64,000 nucleotides of DNA from an uncultured Myxococcales bacterium (GCA_937949945.1 CALFEQ010000170.1:1-64000), one strand, 5' to 3'. Shown: positions 33,630-42,689, numbered from the stretch's first letter. Translations and numbers: made by a program. Notes: generated by a model from the letters alone, not told the origin.

Positions 33630-34961
33630 CTAGAGGCGCGCCTCGCGCGCGAGGGCCATGACGTTCTCGTCGACGTCGTCGCCTCCACCGAAGCCGATGT
33701 TGAGCAGGCCCGTCCACGTCGAGACGCCGCCCTCCTCGGCGTGATTGACGAGACCGATCTGCACGCCGCGCAGGCTCTCGGCGTGATTGACGAGGCCGAT
33801 CTGCACGCCGCGCACGCGACGCGCGATGTTCACCGCGCCGAGCTGCGCCCCGTCGACGTTCTTCGCCCAGGTCACCGCGCCGATCTGCAATCCTCTGTGC
33901 TCCTCGAGGGCGACGGCGCCGGCGCCGAGCTGCAAGCCGTACGACTCCTTGCCGGAGATCGCGACGAGCCCGCCGATCTGCGCGAGCCCCTTGAACGTGC
34001 CCGCGCCCGCCCCGAGGGCGCCGACCTGCACGAGGCCGGCGAAGTCGTCGGACGTGAAGGTCATCGCGCCCATCTGGGCCGCGCCGTAGAAGTCGCCGTG
34101 CGTCGAGCTGAGGATGCCGATCTGCGCGATCCCGGCGAAGCGATCGCCCGGCATCGCCGTCCCCGGGTCGCCGAAGACCTTCTCGCCGACGGAGCTCACG
34201 GAGCCGATCTGGAAGCCGCCGGTGAACTTCTCGCTCGCCCTGTTGAAGCCGCCGATCTGCAAGAGCCCGGCGAACGCTCCCTTGTCGTCGTTCACGACGC
34301 CGACCTGCGTCACGCCGACGAACGCGCGATCCGTCCGGTTGTACCCGGCGACCTGCGCTACGCCGCCGAAGCGATCGGCGCGGTCGTATGCGGCGACCTG
34401 GCCGAGCGCGAGGATGTCCCGCGCTCGGTTGTGCGCGACGCCGACCTGACCGAGACCGACGAACCGCCGAGCGCGGTTCTCCGTCAGCCCGAGCTGGAGC
34501 CCGCCGTAGAAGCGATCGGCGGCGCTCCGACCGAGCGCGAGCTGGAGCGCGCCCACGTGGGTACGGGCGTCGTTGCGCACGCCCGCGATCGACGCGACGC
34601 CGTAGAACGCGTCCGTCCGCGCGTGCGCGACCGCGAACGTCGCGATGCCGCCGAACGTCCCGAGCCGCGGACTGAACCCCACGTGCGCGACGGCCCAATC
34701 GGTCGGAGGGTCGGCCGCGATCGGAGCGTCGACCGCGCGCGTCGGCGCGGGCGCGTCGACCGCGACGGGAGCCTCGACCGCGACGGGGGCATCGACCGCC
34801 GCGGGGACGTCGACCGCGGCGGGGGCGTCGACCGCGACGGGATCCTCCGGCCGAGGCGGCTCCTCGTCGACCGCGATCGGCATCGAGTCGTCGGCACGGG
34901 AGGGACTGGCAGCGAGGAGGACGGCGACGGGAAAGGTGAAGAGGAGGAATCGGAGACGCAT
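33630..34961 (-). CDS. Surface protein of 16-residue Q-[IVL]-G repeats (LA_2272-like)
   Basis: The product has 443 residues from ATG 34961. After a signal peptide (to about ADD) there is a low-complexity VDAP/VDVP linker (about 35-75). The rest is about 17 repeats of 15-16 residues with pattern FxGxxQxGxxxxxxxx, for example FAGLLQIGGFNRASEK and FYGAAQMGAMTFTSDD, becoming shorter near the end (GVQIGLVNHAESLR). The tail matches LA_2272-type surface repeats. Such regular glycine/glutamine turns suggest a beta-solenoid or a beta-barrel-like sheet at the cell surface. There is no enzymatic motif. Confidence 0.8.
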   Translation of the reverse strand: MRLRFLLFTFPVAVLLAASPSRADDSMPIAVDEEPPRPEDPVAVDAPAAVDVPAAVDAPVAVEAPVAVDAPAPTRAVDAPIAADPPTDWAVAHVGFSPRLGTFGGIATFAVAHARTDAFYGVASIAGVRNDARTHVGALQLALGRSAADRFYGGLQLGLTENRARRFVGLGQVGVAHNRARDILALGQVAAYDRADRFGGVAQVAGYNRTDRAFVGVTQVGVVNDDKGAFAGLLQIGGFNRASEKFTGGFQIGSVSSVGEKVFGDPGTAMPGDRFAGIAQIGILSSTHGDFYGAAQMGAMTFTSDDFAGLVQVGALGAGAGTFKGLAQIGGLVAISGKESYGLQLGAGAVALEEHRGLQIGAVTWAKNVDGAQLGAVNIARRVRGVQIGLVNHAESLRGVQIGLVNHAEEGGVSTWTGLLNIGFGGGDDVDENVMALAREARL

Positions 34962-34992
34962 CGCCCTGCCCCAACGGGGCATCGGGCTCGGC

Positions 34993-35024
34993 CTTACAGC
35001 CTCGTGTCCTTACAGCCTCGTGTC
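34993..35024. repeat. Perfect 16-base tandem duplication at a stop codon
   Basis: CTTACAGCCTCGTGTC occurs twice, at 34993-35008 and 35009-35024. The second copy contains the TAA stop of the SRPBCC gene (35010-35012), so the last codons of that gene (encoding DTRL) come from the repeat. Confidence 0.9.
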
Positions 35025-35366
35025 GTCCGGCTCGCGGATCGCGACCGCCCGCTCCAGCGCGAAGAGCCCCTTCGCCCAGCGCGTCGTGCACGCGGCCATC
35101 GCCGGCGTGGCCTCCCGCCAGTGGCGGTGTGCGAAGGAAACCAGCGTCTCGGCACCGGCGTCCTCGAGCTCGAACGAGACCTCCGTGCCCACCCAGTCCG
35201 CAGGGCCGGCGACGATGCGCCACACCGCGCGACGCTCGCGATCGAGGACGAGCACCTGCGCCCGCGCGCCCACCTCGACGGCGCGCGCGCGGACCATCTG
35301 CGTGAGCCCGACGAAGACCTCGTCGCGCGGGCCGCTCATCGTCAGGCGATGATGGATGTCCGGCAT
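35010..35366 (-). CDS. Short SRPBCC / AHSA1-like protein
   Basis: The product has 118 residues from ATG 35366 (MPDIHHRLTM). The start and the C-terminal half match the AHSA1-type START fold: SGPRDEVF, ERRAVWRIVAGPADWVGTEVSFEL, TLVSFAHRHWREATPAM and WAKGLFALERAV. The stretch that normally follows the first helix (GLxxWWT and the next two strands, about 20-25 residues) is missing, and LTQMVRARAVEVG joins directly to the third strand. It may be an internally deleted, possibly non-functional copy. It begins 14 bases after the PEGA gene and probably shares its transcript. Confidence 0.65.
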   Translation of the reverse strand: MPDIHHRLTMSGPRDEVFVGLTQMVRARAVEVGARAQVLVLDRERRAVWRIVAGPADWVGTEVSFELEDAGAETLVSFAHRHWREATPAMAACTTRWAKGLFALERAVAIREPDDTRL

Positions 35367-35380
35367 GCCGACCTCGACGT

Positions 35381-36259
35381 TCAGAAGACGAGCCCGAACG
35401 GGTTGCGAGCGTCGTAGCGGATCGGCGTCCGCGGCCGTCCTCGCGTCGTATCGGCGACACGGATCGGCTGCGCCAGGTACCAGACGATGCCGCCGACGAG
35501 CACCACTGCGCCCGCGACGCCGATCGCGATGCCCTTGTTCGCGAGCGACACTCCGCTGCTCGCCTGCTCGAACGACGGATCGCCCGGCGGCGCCACGCAC
35601 TCGTTCGTCGAGACGCTGCAGTTCCCCGGCACCTGGCCCATTCCGATGCCCGTGATCACCGCCCCCGTCACGGCCGCGGCCGCGCCGAGGCCGGCGAACC
35701 AGAGCGGCACCGTCGACCGACGCGACTCGATCACCGGCTCGAACGTCTCCGGGGCCGACGGCGGGGGCGGCGGCGGGGTCTCCGAAGGGAACGTCGCGAT
35801 GAGCGCTCTCCCCTTCTCGCCTTGGTTGAGCACGACCTTCAGCGTCGTCTCGCGACCGTCGTGGACGTAGCGGACGGTGTGCTTGCCCGGATCGAGCTCG
35901 TACGTCTTGCCGTCGTCGAGGCGTGTCGCCACGAGCACGTCGTCGACGTAGACGGACGTGGCGGGCAGATCGGCGGCCGACACGTCTCGCGCGATGAACG
36001 TGACCGTCGGCACGAGCTGCGCGAGCTCTTCGCTCATCCGCGCGCAGTCGGCCTGCACCACCGACGGACACGACGACTGCGCGCAGGACATGAACGCCTG
36101 CCGCGCACGGGAGAGCTGTCCCTTCTCGCGCAGGTCCTGTCCTCGACCGTGCGCCTCCAGGCACTCCTCCTTCGCGTCCTTCGGCGCCGTGAGGGCGGCG
36201 CCCGACGTGAAGACGACGCTCGCGACCGCGAGAGCGGCGATGACATGGCGAATCGACAT
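35381..36259 (-). CDS. PEGA-domain envelope protein, second copy
   Basis: The 292-residue product begins at ATG 36259 after AAGGAGAGCC. A signal peptide, a short helical region with four cysteines (EECLEAHG, FMSCAQSSC, QADCARM), a PEGA beta domain (ATSVYVDDVLVATRLDDGK, DPGKHTVRYVHDG) and a proline run lead to two membrane helices. These flank a Cys loop (NCSVSTNEC). The layout equals that of the PEGA protein at 14712-15749. The gene is directly downstream of a Ser/Thr kinase on the same strand (32-base gap), which suggests a kinase-PEGA functional unit. Confidence 0.8.
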   Translation of the reverse strand: MSIRHVIAALAVASVVFTSGAALTAPKDAKEECLEAHGRGQDLREKGQLSRARQAFMSCAQSSCPSVVQADCARMSEELAQLVPTVTFIARDVSAADLPATSVYVDDVLVATRLDDGKTYELDPGKHTVRYVHDGRETTLKVVLNQGEKGRALIATFPSETPPPPPPSAPETFEPVIESRRSTVPLWFAGLGAAAAVTGAVITGIGMGQVPGNCSVSTNECVAPPGDPSFEQASSGVSLANKGIAIGVAGAVVLVGGIVWYLAQPIRVADTTRGRPRTPIRYDARNPFGLVF

Positions 36260-36291
36260 TCGTGGCTCTCCTTGCGTCACCGGGCCGACGG

Positions 36292-37947
36292 TCAGATGCA
36301 GCTCGGCTTGAAGATCTTCTTGCTCCCTTCGAAGTAGAAGGGCGGGTTGCACTCCGCGCGCGCGGACGGCGCGGCCGGCGAGGGCGTCGGAGCCGGGGGC
36401 GGCGGCGGGGCACGGTAGACGGGCGCGCTCCGCGGCGGAGACCAACGCACGGCCGGCGGTGACGACGTCTGGGTGGACGTCGCCGTCGGCGTCGATGCCG
36501 GACGTGCCGCCACCGGGGTCACGACGGCGGAAGGCTCGGGATCCGGCGTCGGCGGAGGCGACGCCGTGGGCGGCGGCTGAGCGGCGAAGACCACCGGCGC
36601 CGTGGTCGCCGGGAGGGGCTGCGAAGGAACGCGCACGATCACCATGCCCGCGAGCAGGCCCACGATGACGAGCAGGCCCGCGACCACCGTCCACGGCACG
36701 ATCGTCCGCGCCTCGACCTTCTGATCGAGCCGCGAGAGGTGCGAGAGCGCCGTCGCCATCGTCAGGCTGATGGGCTGCTGCTCGACGTTGGCGATCGTGG
36801 GCGGCTCGAGCAGCGAGACGGCCTCGCCTCGCATCCCCTCCCCGACCCGCACGCGAGGGCCCGAGCTCTTCGACTCGTCGTCCGTCTTCGCCGCGGCCAC
36901 CATGCGGTGACTCGACCGGTACGTCTCCTCGTTGGCGAGGAGCATGCGCTGTCGCTTCTCGAGGTACTCCGCGCCCGCGGTGCGCACCCACGCGGCGACC
37001 TCGTTGACACTGGCGACGCCCGCCGCCGTGACGATCGCCTCGGCCATGTCGAGGGCGGTCGGCCAGCGCGCGTCCTTGTCCGCCGCCATCGCCTTCGTGA
37101 CGACGGGCTCGAGCCGCTGGATCGAGGTCCAGCGCTCCTCGCTGAGGGTCCCGCGCTGGGCCTCGAGCGCCTGCGTGACCGTCGGCATCGAGCCGAGCGC
37201 CACCGCGCGGATGAAGTCCGCGTCGTTCTTGCCGTCGTAGAAGCGGCGGTTGACGAGCAGCTCCCAGAGCACGACGCCGGCCGCGTAGATGTCCGCATGC
37301 CGCGTCACCGGCTCGGAGCGGATCTGCTCCGGCGCCATGTACGCGAGCTTGCCTTTGAAGAACCCCGCGCGCGTGTGGTGCATCGACGTCTTGGCCTTCG
37401 CGATCCCGAAGTCGACGAGCCGCGGGATCCCGTCCACGCTCACGATCACGTTCTGGGGCGACACGTCGCGATGGACGACGCCGAGCGGCTCGCCGAGCTC
37501 GTCGGTCGCCTCGTGCGCGGCGTGGAGCCCGGCGAGGATCCCGGCGACGATCGCGGTGACGATGCGGATCGGCATCGGCTCGCTCGCGAGGGCGAGCTTG
37601 AACAGATGGCTGAGCGGGACCCCGTGGACGTACTCCTGGACGAGGATCACCTCGCCGTCCGCCTGGATCACGTCGAGCACGGGGACGACGTTCGGGTGAT
37701 GGATGCGCGAGGCGATGCGCGCCTCGTCGTGGAACATCGCGACGAACTCCGGGTCGTCGGTGTAGTGCGGATGCAGCCGCTTCGCGGCGACGAGGCGCGT
37801 GACGCCTTCGGCGGCGACGAGGCGCGCGGCGTGGACGGTGGCCATCCCGCCGCGCGCGATCGCAGGGTGGAGGATGTACCGCCCGACCCGGTCGAGCGCC
37901 GGCGGGGACTCGTCTGCCTGGCTCGCTACGGACTCACTTCGGTTCAT
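36292..37947 (-). CDS. Membrane Ser/Thr protein kinase, second copy
   Basis: The 551-residue product starts at ATG 37947 (MNRSESVASQ) with GGAGGAGAAC upstream; a longer frame has no such site. The kinase domain (about 22-300) shows ARGGMATVH, VAAKRLHP, HRDVSPQN, DFGIAK and MAPEQ. A linker and one membrane helix (about 415-440) lead to a Pro/Thr/Ser-rich outer segment. The last 20 residues (AECNPPFYFEGSKKIFKPSC) carry two cysteines in a motif typical of myxobacterial kinase tails. It heads a likely operon with the PEGA and SRPBCC genes. Confidence 0.92.
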   Translation of the reverse strand: MNRSESVASQADESPPALDRVGRYILHPAIARGGMATVHAARLVAAEGVTRLVAAKRLHPHYTDDPEFVAMFHDEARIASRIHHPNVVPVLDVIQADGEVILVQEYVHGVPLSHLFKLALASEPMPIRIVTAIVAGILAGLHAAHEATDELGEPLGVVHRDVSPQNVIVSVDGIPRLVDFGIAKAKTSMHHTRAGFFKGKLAYMAPEQIRSEPVTRHADIYAAGVVLWELLVNRRFYDGKNDADFIRAVALGSMPTVTQALEAQRGTLSEERWTSIQRLEPVVTKAMAADKDARWPTALDMAEAIVTAAGVASVNEVAAWVRTAGAEYLEKRQRMLLANEETYRSSHRMVAAAKTDDESKSSGPRVRVGEGMRGEAVSLLEPPTIANVEQQPISLTMATALSHLSRLDQKVEARTIVPWTVVAGLLVIVGLLAGMVIVRVPSQPLPATTAPVVFAAQPPPTASPPPTPDPEPSAVVTPVAARPASTPTATSTQTSSPPAVRWSPPRSAPVYRAPPPPPAPTPSPAAPSARAECNPPFYFEGSKKIFKPSCI

Positions 37948-38012
37948 CGGCGTTCTCCTCCTGCACCCGTGCGTCGTCGACCCATTCCTGCTCGATGCGT
38001 TCCCTATGGACC

Positions 38013-39635
38013 TCACTCGAAGAGCTGGAGCGTTCCGCCGGCGCTCCAGTAGTAGCGATTCACGAACCCGCCCTCCGGCGTGACGGCGGTCCCGAACACG
38101 GACTTGGAGTAGTCGTGGTCGTCGCGGGAGAAGCCTGCGTTGGCGCCGAGACCGAGCGACAGCTTCGGCATGTTCTCGAACGTCTCGACGAGCGCCGCCG
38201 GCGTGAACGGCCCCTTGTGCCGGACGAGCCCCGCGACGAAGACGCGCCCCGTGAGGTAGCCCTCGAGCGAGGTGAAGCTCGGCGTGAGCCCTTGCTCGGC
38301 GAGCAGGCGCTTGTAGTCGCGGACCGCGTCGCTCTCGTCGCTCTCGTAGTTCGGGACGACCTGCGAGACGAACACGCCGTCGGCGTACGGCTTCGGGCCG
38401 TCGGGCGTCTGCACGGTCCCGAGATCGCGCAGGCGCGCCGCGAGCGAGTTCGGACCGACGAACGAGACGTTGCTGAAGTAGATCGTCAGCCGCTTGGCCT
38501 TGTTCAGCTCGTCCTGCTCGCCGTCTTTCGCGTACTGCCAGTCGCGGACGCCCTTGATGTAGCGCGCCGCCGGTCCGTACGTGGACGTAAGCAGGACCCC
38601 GACGGTGTGATGCGCCGTGTTGCCTGCGAGCAGGCTCGCGAGGTACTGCGTGGTCCCCGTGACCTGCGCGGGGACGCTGCTCTCGTCGTCGCGCGTGTAG
38701 CGGAAGCGGGCGATCGGTGACGGCAGCGGGCCGACGAGATCCTCGTAGGCCTGGACGAGCCCGTCGTAGCCCGCCTGCCCATAGGCGTCGTTCTGATCGA
38801 AGCTCACGAGGTGCCCCGCGTCGGGGACGCGCAGCTTGAGGAAGAACTCGACCGTCGCGCGCGCCTCGTGCGCGTAGCTCGCGCGCACGTTGAAGATGTA
38901 ACGGCGGCAGGGCCCCGGCGCGCCGTCGCGGAGCACCCTCGCCGCGCCGGTGAACGCGCCGAAGAAGAGGCTACCGGTCTCGACGGCGATCGGCGCCGTC
39001 CGCACCATCGTCGGCGTCCCGACGCTCCCGACGAGCCCGAGCACCGCGTTGGGCCCTCGGAGCAGCGCGCCTTCGGCCACCGGCGGCTCGCCGGGGACCA
39101 CGGGCGCCGTCGTCGTCGGACACTGCGCCGGCGCGCGCGCCTCCGCGACGTCGAGCAGGTCGCGTACCGCCGACTCGGCGCTCTCGGGACGGTACTCGTC
39201 GTCACGGAACTCGAGCTGGATCGGACGGCCGCGGATGCCGCCCGCCCGGTTCTGCTCCTCGAACGCGAGCAGGATTCCCTTCCGCATCTCGATCCCGAGG
39301 TCCTGGCTCGGGCCCGTGACCGGCGCGCTCATGCCGATCCGGATCGGAGCGCTCGCGGCCGACACGCACGCCGTCTCTCCGTCCTGCTCGACGCACGCGA
39401 GGCCCGCTCCGCAGTCGTCGTCGACGGCGCAGCTCTTCGGATGAAAGGCCGTCGAGCACGACGGCAGCACCGCGCAGGCGGCGCCCACGACGAGCAGGAA
39501 CGCGGGACCACGAAGCAGATCGGAGCGGCCCACGCGGCCGCTTCGCGTCGTCGTCTCTCGCCGTCCGAGCCTCGGAGCCGAGGCTCCGACCGACTCGTGG
39601 GATCGCCCTTCGGGCGACGCTGACCCAACCCTCAT
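38013..39635 (-). CDS. ABC-type substrate-binding lipoprotein, Leu/Ile/Val-binding fold
   Basis: The product has 540 residues from ATG 39635, which has a strong GGAGGAGAGC site despite the long N-region. The lipobox is AVLPSC (Cys60). A short Cys-rich insert (SCAVDDDCGAGLACVEQ) precedes the type I periplasmic-binding fold: IRIGMSAPVTGPSQDLG, GILLAFEEQNRAGGI, AVLGLVGSVGTPT, LVSFDQNDAYGQAGYDG, and near the end TLEGYLTGRVFVAGL-like sequence. It should bind an amino acid or similar ligand. No permease or ATPase genes lie beside it, so it may act as an orphan sensor or use a remote transporter. Confidence 0.82.
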   Translation of the reverse strand: MRVGSASPEGRSHESVGASAPRLGRRETTTRSGRVGRSDLLRGPAFLLVVGAACAVLPSCSTAFHPKSCAVDDDCGAGLACVEQDGETACVSAASAPIRIGMSAPVTGPSQDLGIEMRKGILLAFEEQNRAGGIRGRPIQLEFRDDEYRPESAESAVRDLLDVAEARAPAQCPTTTAPVVPGEPPVAEGALLRGPNAVLGLVGSVGTPTMVRTAPIAVETGSLFFGAFTGAARVLRDGAPGPCRRYIFNVRASYAHEARATVEFFLKLRVPDAGHLVSFDQNDAYGQAGYDGLVQAYEDLVGPLPSPIARFRYTRDDESSVPAQVTGTTQYLASLLAGNTAHHTVGVLLTSTYGPAARYIKGVRDWQYAKDGEQDELNKAKRLTIYFSNVSFVGPNSLAARLRDLGTVQTPDGPKPYADGVFVSQVVPNYESDESDAVRDYKRLLAEQGLTPSFTSLEGYLTGRVFVAGLVRHKGPFTPAALVETFENMPKLSLGLGANAGFSRDDHDYSKSVFGTAVTPEGGFVNRYYWSAGGTLQLFE

Positions 39636-39796
39636 GCTCTCCTCCTCGACCCTCGCCGTCCGGAGAGCACGTCCCGAGCCAGATCGACGATCGCGATTCT
39701 GCGGCCAATCCGGCTCAGGAGGGGGTGGTCTTGCGGGTTGCCACCTGCATCAAGCCTTGCGGGGACGGACCCGCGACGCCCACCGCCCGCGCCGGA

Positions 39797-40405
39797 TCAG
39801 TAGCGCTTGCGCACGAAGAGCTCGGCCACGGGATCCTGCACGCGATCGATGAACAGATAACCGTCGAGGTGATCGATTTCGTGCAGGATGCAACGCGCCT
39901 CGATCGCGTTCGCCTCGAGGACGACCGGATCACCCGTGCCCGGGACGAAGCCCGTCACCACGACCTCCGCGGCGCGTGCGACGTCGCCCGTCAGGTTCGG
40001 GACGCTCGCGCATCCCTCGCGCATCACCACGTTGCCCGAGCGCGAGAGGATGCACGGATTCGCGAGGACGACGAGGCCCGCGCACGACTTCGCCTTCCGG
40101 TGCCCCGTCACGTCCATGCAGAACAGCCGGACGTTCTCGCCGATCTGCGGCGCGGAGAGCCCCACGCAGCCGGGCGCACGTCGCATCACCGCGACGAGGA
40201 CGTCCGCGAGCGAAGCGATGGCAGGATCCGTGGGATCGACCTCGACCGAAGGCCGCGAGAGCGCCGGGTGTGGATGCTCGAGGATCGGCGGCAACTCCAC
40301 CCGGCGGTGCACGCCGCTGCTCGTCTTCGGGACCGGGCTCTCGTCCAGCGTCGTTGGACGTCGTGCAGTCGGATTCGAAACCGCGATCGACTTCGGCTGA
40401 GCCAT
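39797..40405 (-). CDS. def: Peptide deformylase
   Basis: The enzyme removes the formyl group from nascent protein N-termini. The 202-residue product has all three motifs: GLSAPQIG (residues 82-89), EGCAS with metal ligand Cys132, and HEIDHLDG with His175, Glu176 and His179. The ATG at 40405 has GGAGGTGG just upstream. An N-terminal extension of about 35 polar residues precedes the core. There is no fmt (formyltransferase) next to it, unlike many bacteria, so this could be an accessory copy. Confidence 0.95.
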   Translation of the reverse strand: MAQPKSIAVSNPTARRPTTLDESPVPKTSSGVHRRVELPPILEHPHPALSRPSVEVDPTDPAIASLADVLVAVMRRAPGCVGLSAPQIGENVRLFCMDVTGHRKAKSCAGLVVLANPCILSRSGNVVMREGCASVPNLTGDVARAAEVVVTGFVPGTGDPVVLEANAIEARCILHEIDHLDGYLFIDRVQDPVAELFVRKRY

Positions 40406-40726
40406 TCGCCACCTCCGCGCGCGAGCGAGGCACGCACCGAGCCAGCGCGAGTGAGGGCGACTACATGCGCTCGCCGAGCGCGTCGCCGTCCGCACGTGTG
40501 CCGAAGTCGAGCGACGACGCCTCCAGTCGGCCACACGGGCCCGGAGCGTCGCGGTCGCGCGCGACCGTTCGAGGCTCCGCCGCGACCGCTCGGAGACGCG
40601 ACGGCTCCGTCCGAATCGTCGAGAGATGCAGCGCGCGGCTCGCGCGCCAATGCTTGGTCTCGGGCCTCGCCCATCGTCCCGTGATCGCGGCGCGGTCGCC
40701 GCCACGGCGCCGCCTTCTCCGCGGTC
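40406..40726. other. Divergent intergenic region
   Basis: These 321 bases separate the start codons of def and the linalool-dehydratase-like gene and must contain both promoters. I see no clear promoter boxes, hairpin or gene in it beyond the def ribosome site at about 40410-40418. Confidence 0.5.
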
Positions 40727-41905
40727 ATGTTCCAACGAGCTCGCCTCTTCTGTCTGCTCCTCGTCTCGGTGACCGTCTGGCTGCCTTGTCTGCACCTGCT
40801 CTGGGCCGTCGGTCCTGCCGAGCGCGAGGCTCTCGCGGCGACGCTGGCGGCACGTCAATCACGCCCCTCGTCGTCGTCGGAGATGCGCGCCGTCAATCCC
40901 GAGTGGGACTTCATGCGGCGGACCTGGGTCGTGCTCGCGCTCGCCAACCGCGCGCTCGCACACCCGGACGAGCGGGCGCGGAACCTCGCCGCGATCGACG
41001 CCATCGTCGACCGCACCTTGGCCGAGACGGACGCGCTCGGCGACGCACACTTCATGCTGCCGTACGCGAAGCGCGCGCCCTTCGTCGATCCGGAGGGACG
41101 GAGCTTGTTCATCGACGGCGAGATCCTCGCGATGATCGCCGCGCGCGATCTCGTCGAGCCGCGCGAGGCGACGCGCGCCGCGGCACGCCTCCGAGCGGAG
41201 CGGATCGAGCGCGCGATGCGGAGGAGCCCGAGCCTCTCCGGCGAGAGCTACCCCGACGAGTGCTGGACGTTCTGCAACACGACCGCGCTCGCCGGGCTCG
41301 CGATGCTCGACCGCACCGCCGGGACGGATCACTCCTCGCTCGCGCGCGACTGGGTCGCGTACGCGAAGGCGCACCTCGTCGATCCCGCGACCGGTCTGCT
41401 CGTCTCCAGCTACACGTTCGACGGGCGCCCGCTCGAAGGACCGGAGGGATCGTCGATCTGGATGATCGCGAGCAACCTCCTCCTCGTGGACGAGGACTTC
41501 GCGCGCGATCAGTACGCGCGCGCGCGGCGCGAGCTCGGCGCGTCGTTCCTCGGCTTCGGCTGGGCCCGCGAGTGGCCTCGAGGGACGCCGCCGCGACCGG
41601 ACATCGACTCCGGCCCGATCGTCCCGCTCGTCGAAGCGAGCGCCGGATCGAGCGGGCTGGCGCTGCTCGGCGCGAGCGCGTTCGACGATCGACGCTGGCT
41701 CTCGGCGCTCTTGTCGTCGCTCGAGCTCGTGGGCTTCCGAGACGACACCACCGGCCGCTACCGCGTGAGCAACGAGGTCGGCGACGCCGTCCTCCTCTAC
41801 GCGCTGTCCTTCGGTCCGCTCTGGCGAGAGGTGAAGGCGCGCTCGTCGGATCGCTCGGCGCTGCTCGTCGCGCCGTCCGGCGTCGAGACGGGAGGCGAAC
41901 GATGA
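40727..41905 (+). CDS. Linalool dehydratase/isomerase-like (alpha/alpha)6 barrel protein
   Basis: The 392-residue product has an N-terminal signal anchor (LFCLLLVSVTVWLPCLHLLW). The rest is helical and resembles the linalool dehydratase/isomerase domain: YPDECWTFCNTTALAGL (about 178-194), GPEGSSIWMIASNLLLVD (about 242-259), LGFGWAREWPRG and DIDSGPIVPLVEASAGSSGLALLGA. The cysteines in the CWTFCN motif are candidates for the active-site pair. Assignment rests on motif memory and is moderate; another terpene or glycan (alpha/alpha)6 enzyme is possible. It overlaps the next small membrane gene by 4 bases (ATGA). Confidence 0.55.
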   Translation: MFQRARLFCLLLVSVTVWLPCLHLLWAVGPAEREALAATLAARQSRPSSSSEMRAVNPEWDFMRRTWVVLALANRALAHPDERARNLAAIDAIVDRTLAETDALGDAHFMLPYAKRAPFVDPEGRSLFIDGEILAMIAARDLVEPREATRAAARLRAERIERAMRRSPSLSGESYPDECWTFCNTTALAGLAMLDRTAGTDHSSLARDWVAYAKAHLVDPATGLLVSSYTFDGRPLEGPEGSSIWMIASNLLLVDEDFARDQYARARRELGASFLGFGWAREWPRGTPPRPDIDSGPIVPLVEASAGSSGLALLGASAFDDRRWLSALLSSLELVGFRDDTTGRYRVSNEVGDAVLLYALSFGPLWREVKARSSDRSALLVAPSGVETGGER

Positions 41906-42165
41906 AACGAGCCGCGCTCCTCTTCGCCTGCGCTGGAGCGCTCGTCGCCGCGCACCTCGCGGCGAGCGCGGCCGGGCTCGCCGAGCACACGAGCGTGATC
42001 GTCGGCATGCCGGTCTCGAGGTGGTCGTGGCTCCTCGGCCCGACGCACGTGATCGTGCATCTCGCGTTCGTGGTGGTGGCGCCGGCGCTCGCGATCGCCG
42101 GCGTGCTCGAGACGGCGTTTTCGCTGCGCGCCTCGAGGCTCAACGACGAACGGCGTCGAGGCTGA
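41902..42165 (+). CDS. Small two-helix membrane protein
   Basis: The product has 87 residues beginning at ATG 41902, which overlaps the stop of the upstream gene (ATGA) and has GGAGGCGAACG before it. Two membrane helices (about 5-27 and 47-72) are joined by a short loop. No family is recognised. Coupling to the upstream membrane-anchored barrel protein suggests a partner subunit. Its last 26 bases overlap the converging cupin gene. Confidence 0.65.
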   Translation: MKRAALLFACAGALVAAHLAASAAGLAEHTSVIVGMPVSRWSWLLGPTHVIVHLAFVVVAPALAIAGVLETAFSLRASRLNDERRRG

Positions 42166-42460
42166 CGACCGGCTCGGCGCCGACGACGCGGGCGCTGTGC
42201 GCCGCGCCTCGCGGAACACGGATGGCGTCCCCGGGGCCGAGCACCACGGACTGTCCGAACATCGTGAGCTCGAACCGGCCGGACAGGACGCCGTCGATCT
42301 TGTCGACGTCGTGCGTGTGCGTGTCGAAGAACGTCCCCGGCGGGTACGTCCAGCGCGTCACGGAGTACCCGAGCGCCTCGAGCTTGGCGCGCATCGCCCG
42401 CTCGCTGAGCGGCCCGTCGGTCGCCTCGTCCCACCGCAAGATCTCGACCTTCTGGCTCAC
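42140..42460 (-). CDS. Small cupin-domain protein
   Basis: The product has 106 residues from a GTG at 42460 with GGGAGGGATGTC upstream. It is a single cupin barrel: motif 1 is TFFDTHTHDVDKIDGVLSGR (His47, His49, Glu replaced by Asp/Lys context), and motif 2 is VLGPGDAIRVPRGAAHSARV. At least three metal-ligand histidines remain. The substrate is unknown. It converges with the small membrane protein gene with a 26-base overlap. Confidence 0.82.
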   Translation of the reverse strand: MSQKVEILRWDEATDGPLSERAMRAKLEALGYSVTRWTYPPGTFFDTHTHDVDKIDGVLSGRFELTMFGQSVVLGPGDAIRVPRGAAHSARVVGAEPVVSLDAVRR

Positions 42461-42622
42461 GACATCCCTCCCGGGTCCACGGCCACCCCATCCTCTCCGC
42501 CCACGGGTCCGATGGCGCCCGACAGCGCCTCCCCCCTAGAAGCAGGGGTCGACCCGAGGACGAAGACGCTCAAGAGACGCAGGCCTTCTCCTTGCACCCC
42601 CATACGCACCGGCCTTTCCTAA

Positions 42623-42689
42623 GTCCAAAAAACTACTCGCTTTCGAGCCTCTCCGCGAGAGGTGGCCGGCCCTCGATTGAGGTCTGGAC
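42623..42689. other. Intergenic stem-loop element
   Basis: In the 400-base gap 42461-42860, GTCCA (42623-42627) pairs with TGGAC (42685-42689) around two perfect hairpins: CCTCTC-CGC-GAGAGG (42648-42662) and CCTC-GATT-GAGG (42671-42682). On the minus strand, CTCG-AAAG-CGAG is followed by a T6 run, like an intrinsic terminator. It is not a tRNA: the T-arm and anticodon arm do not form. The rest of the gap shows nothing I can name. Confidence 0.4.
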
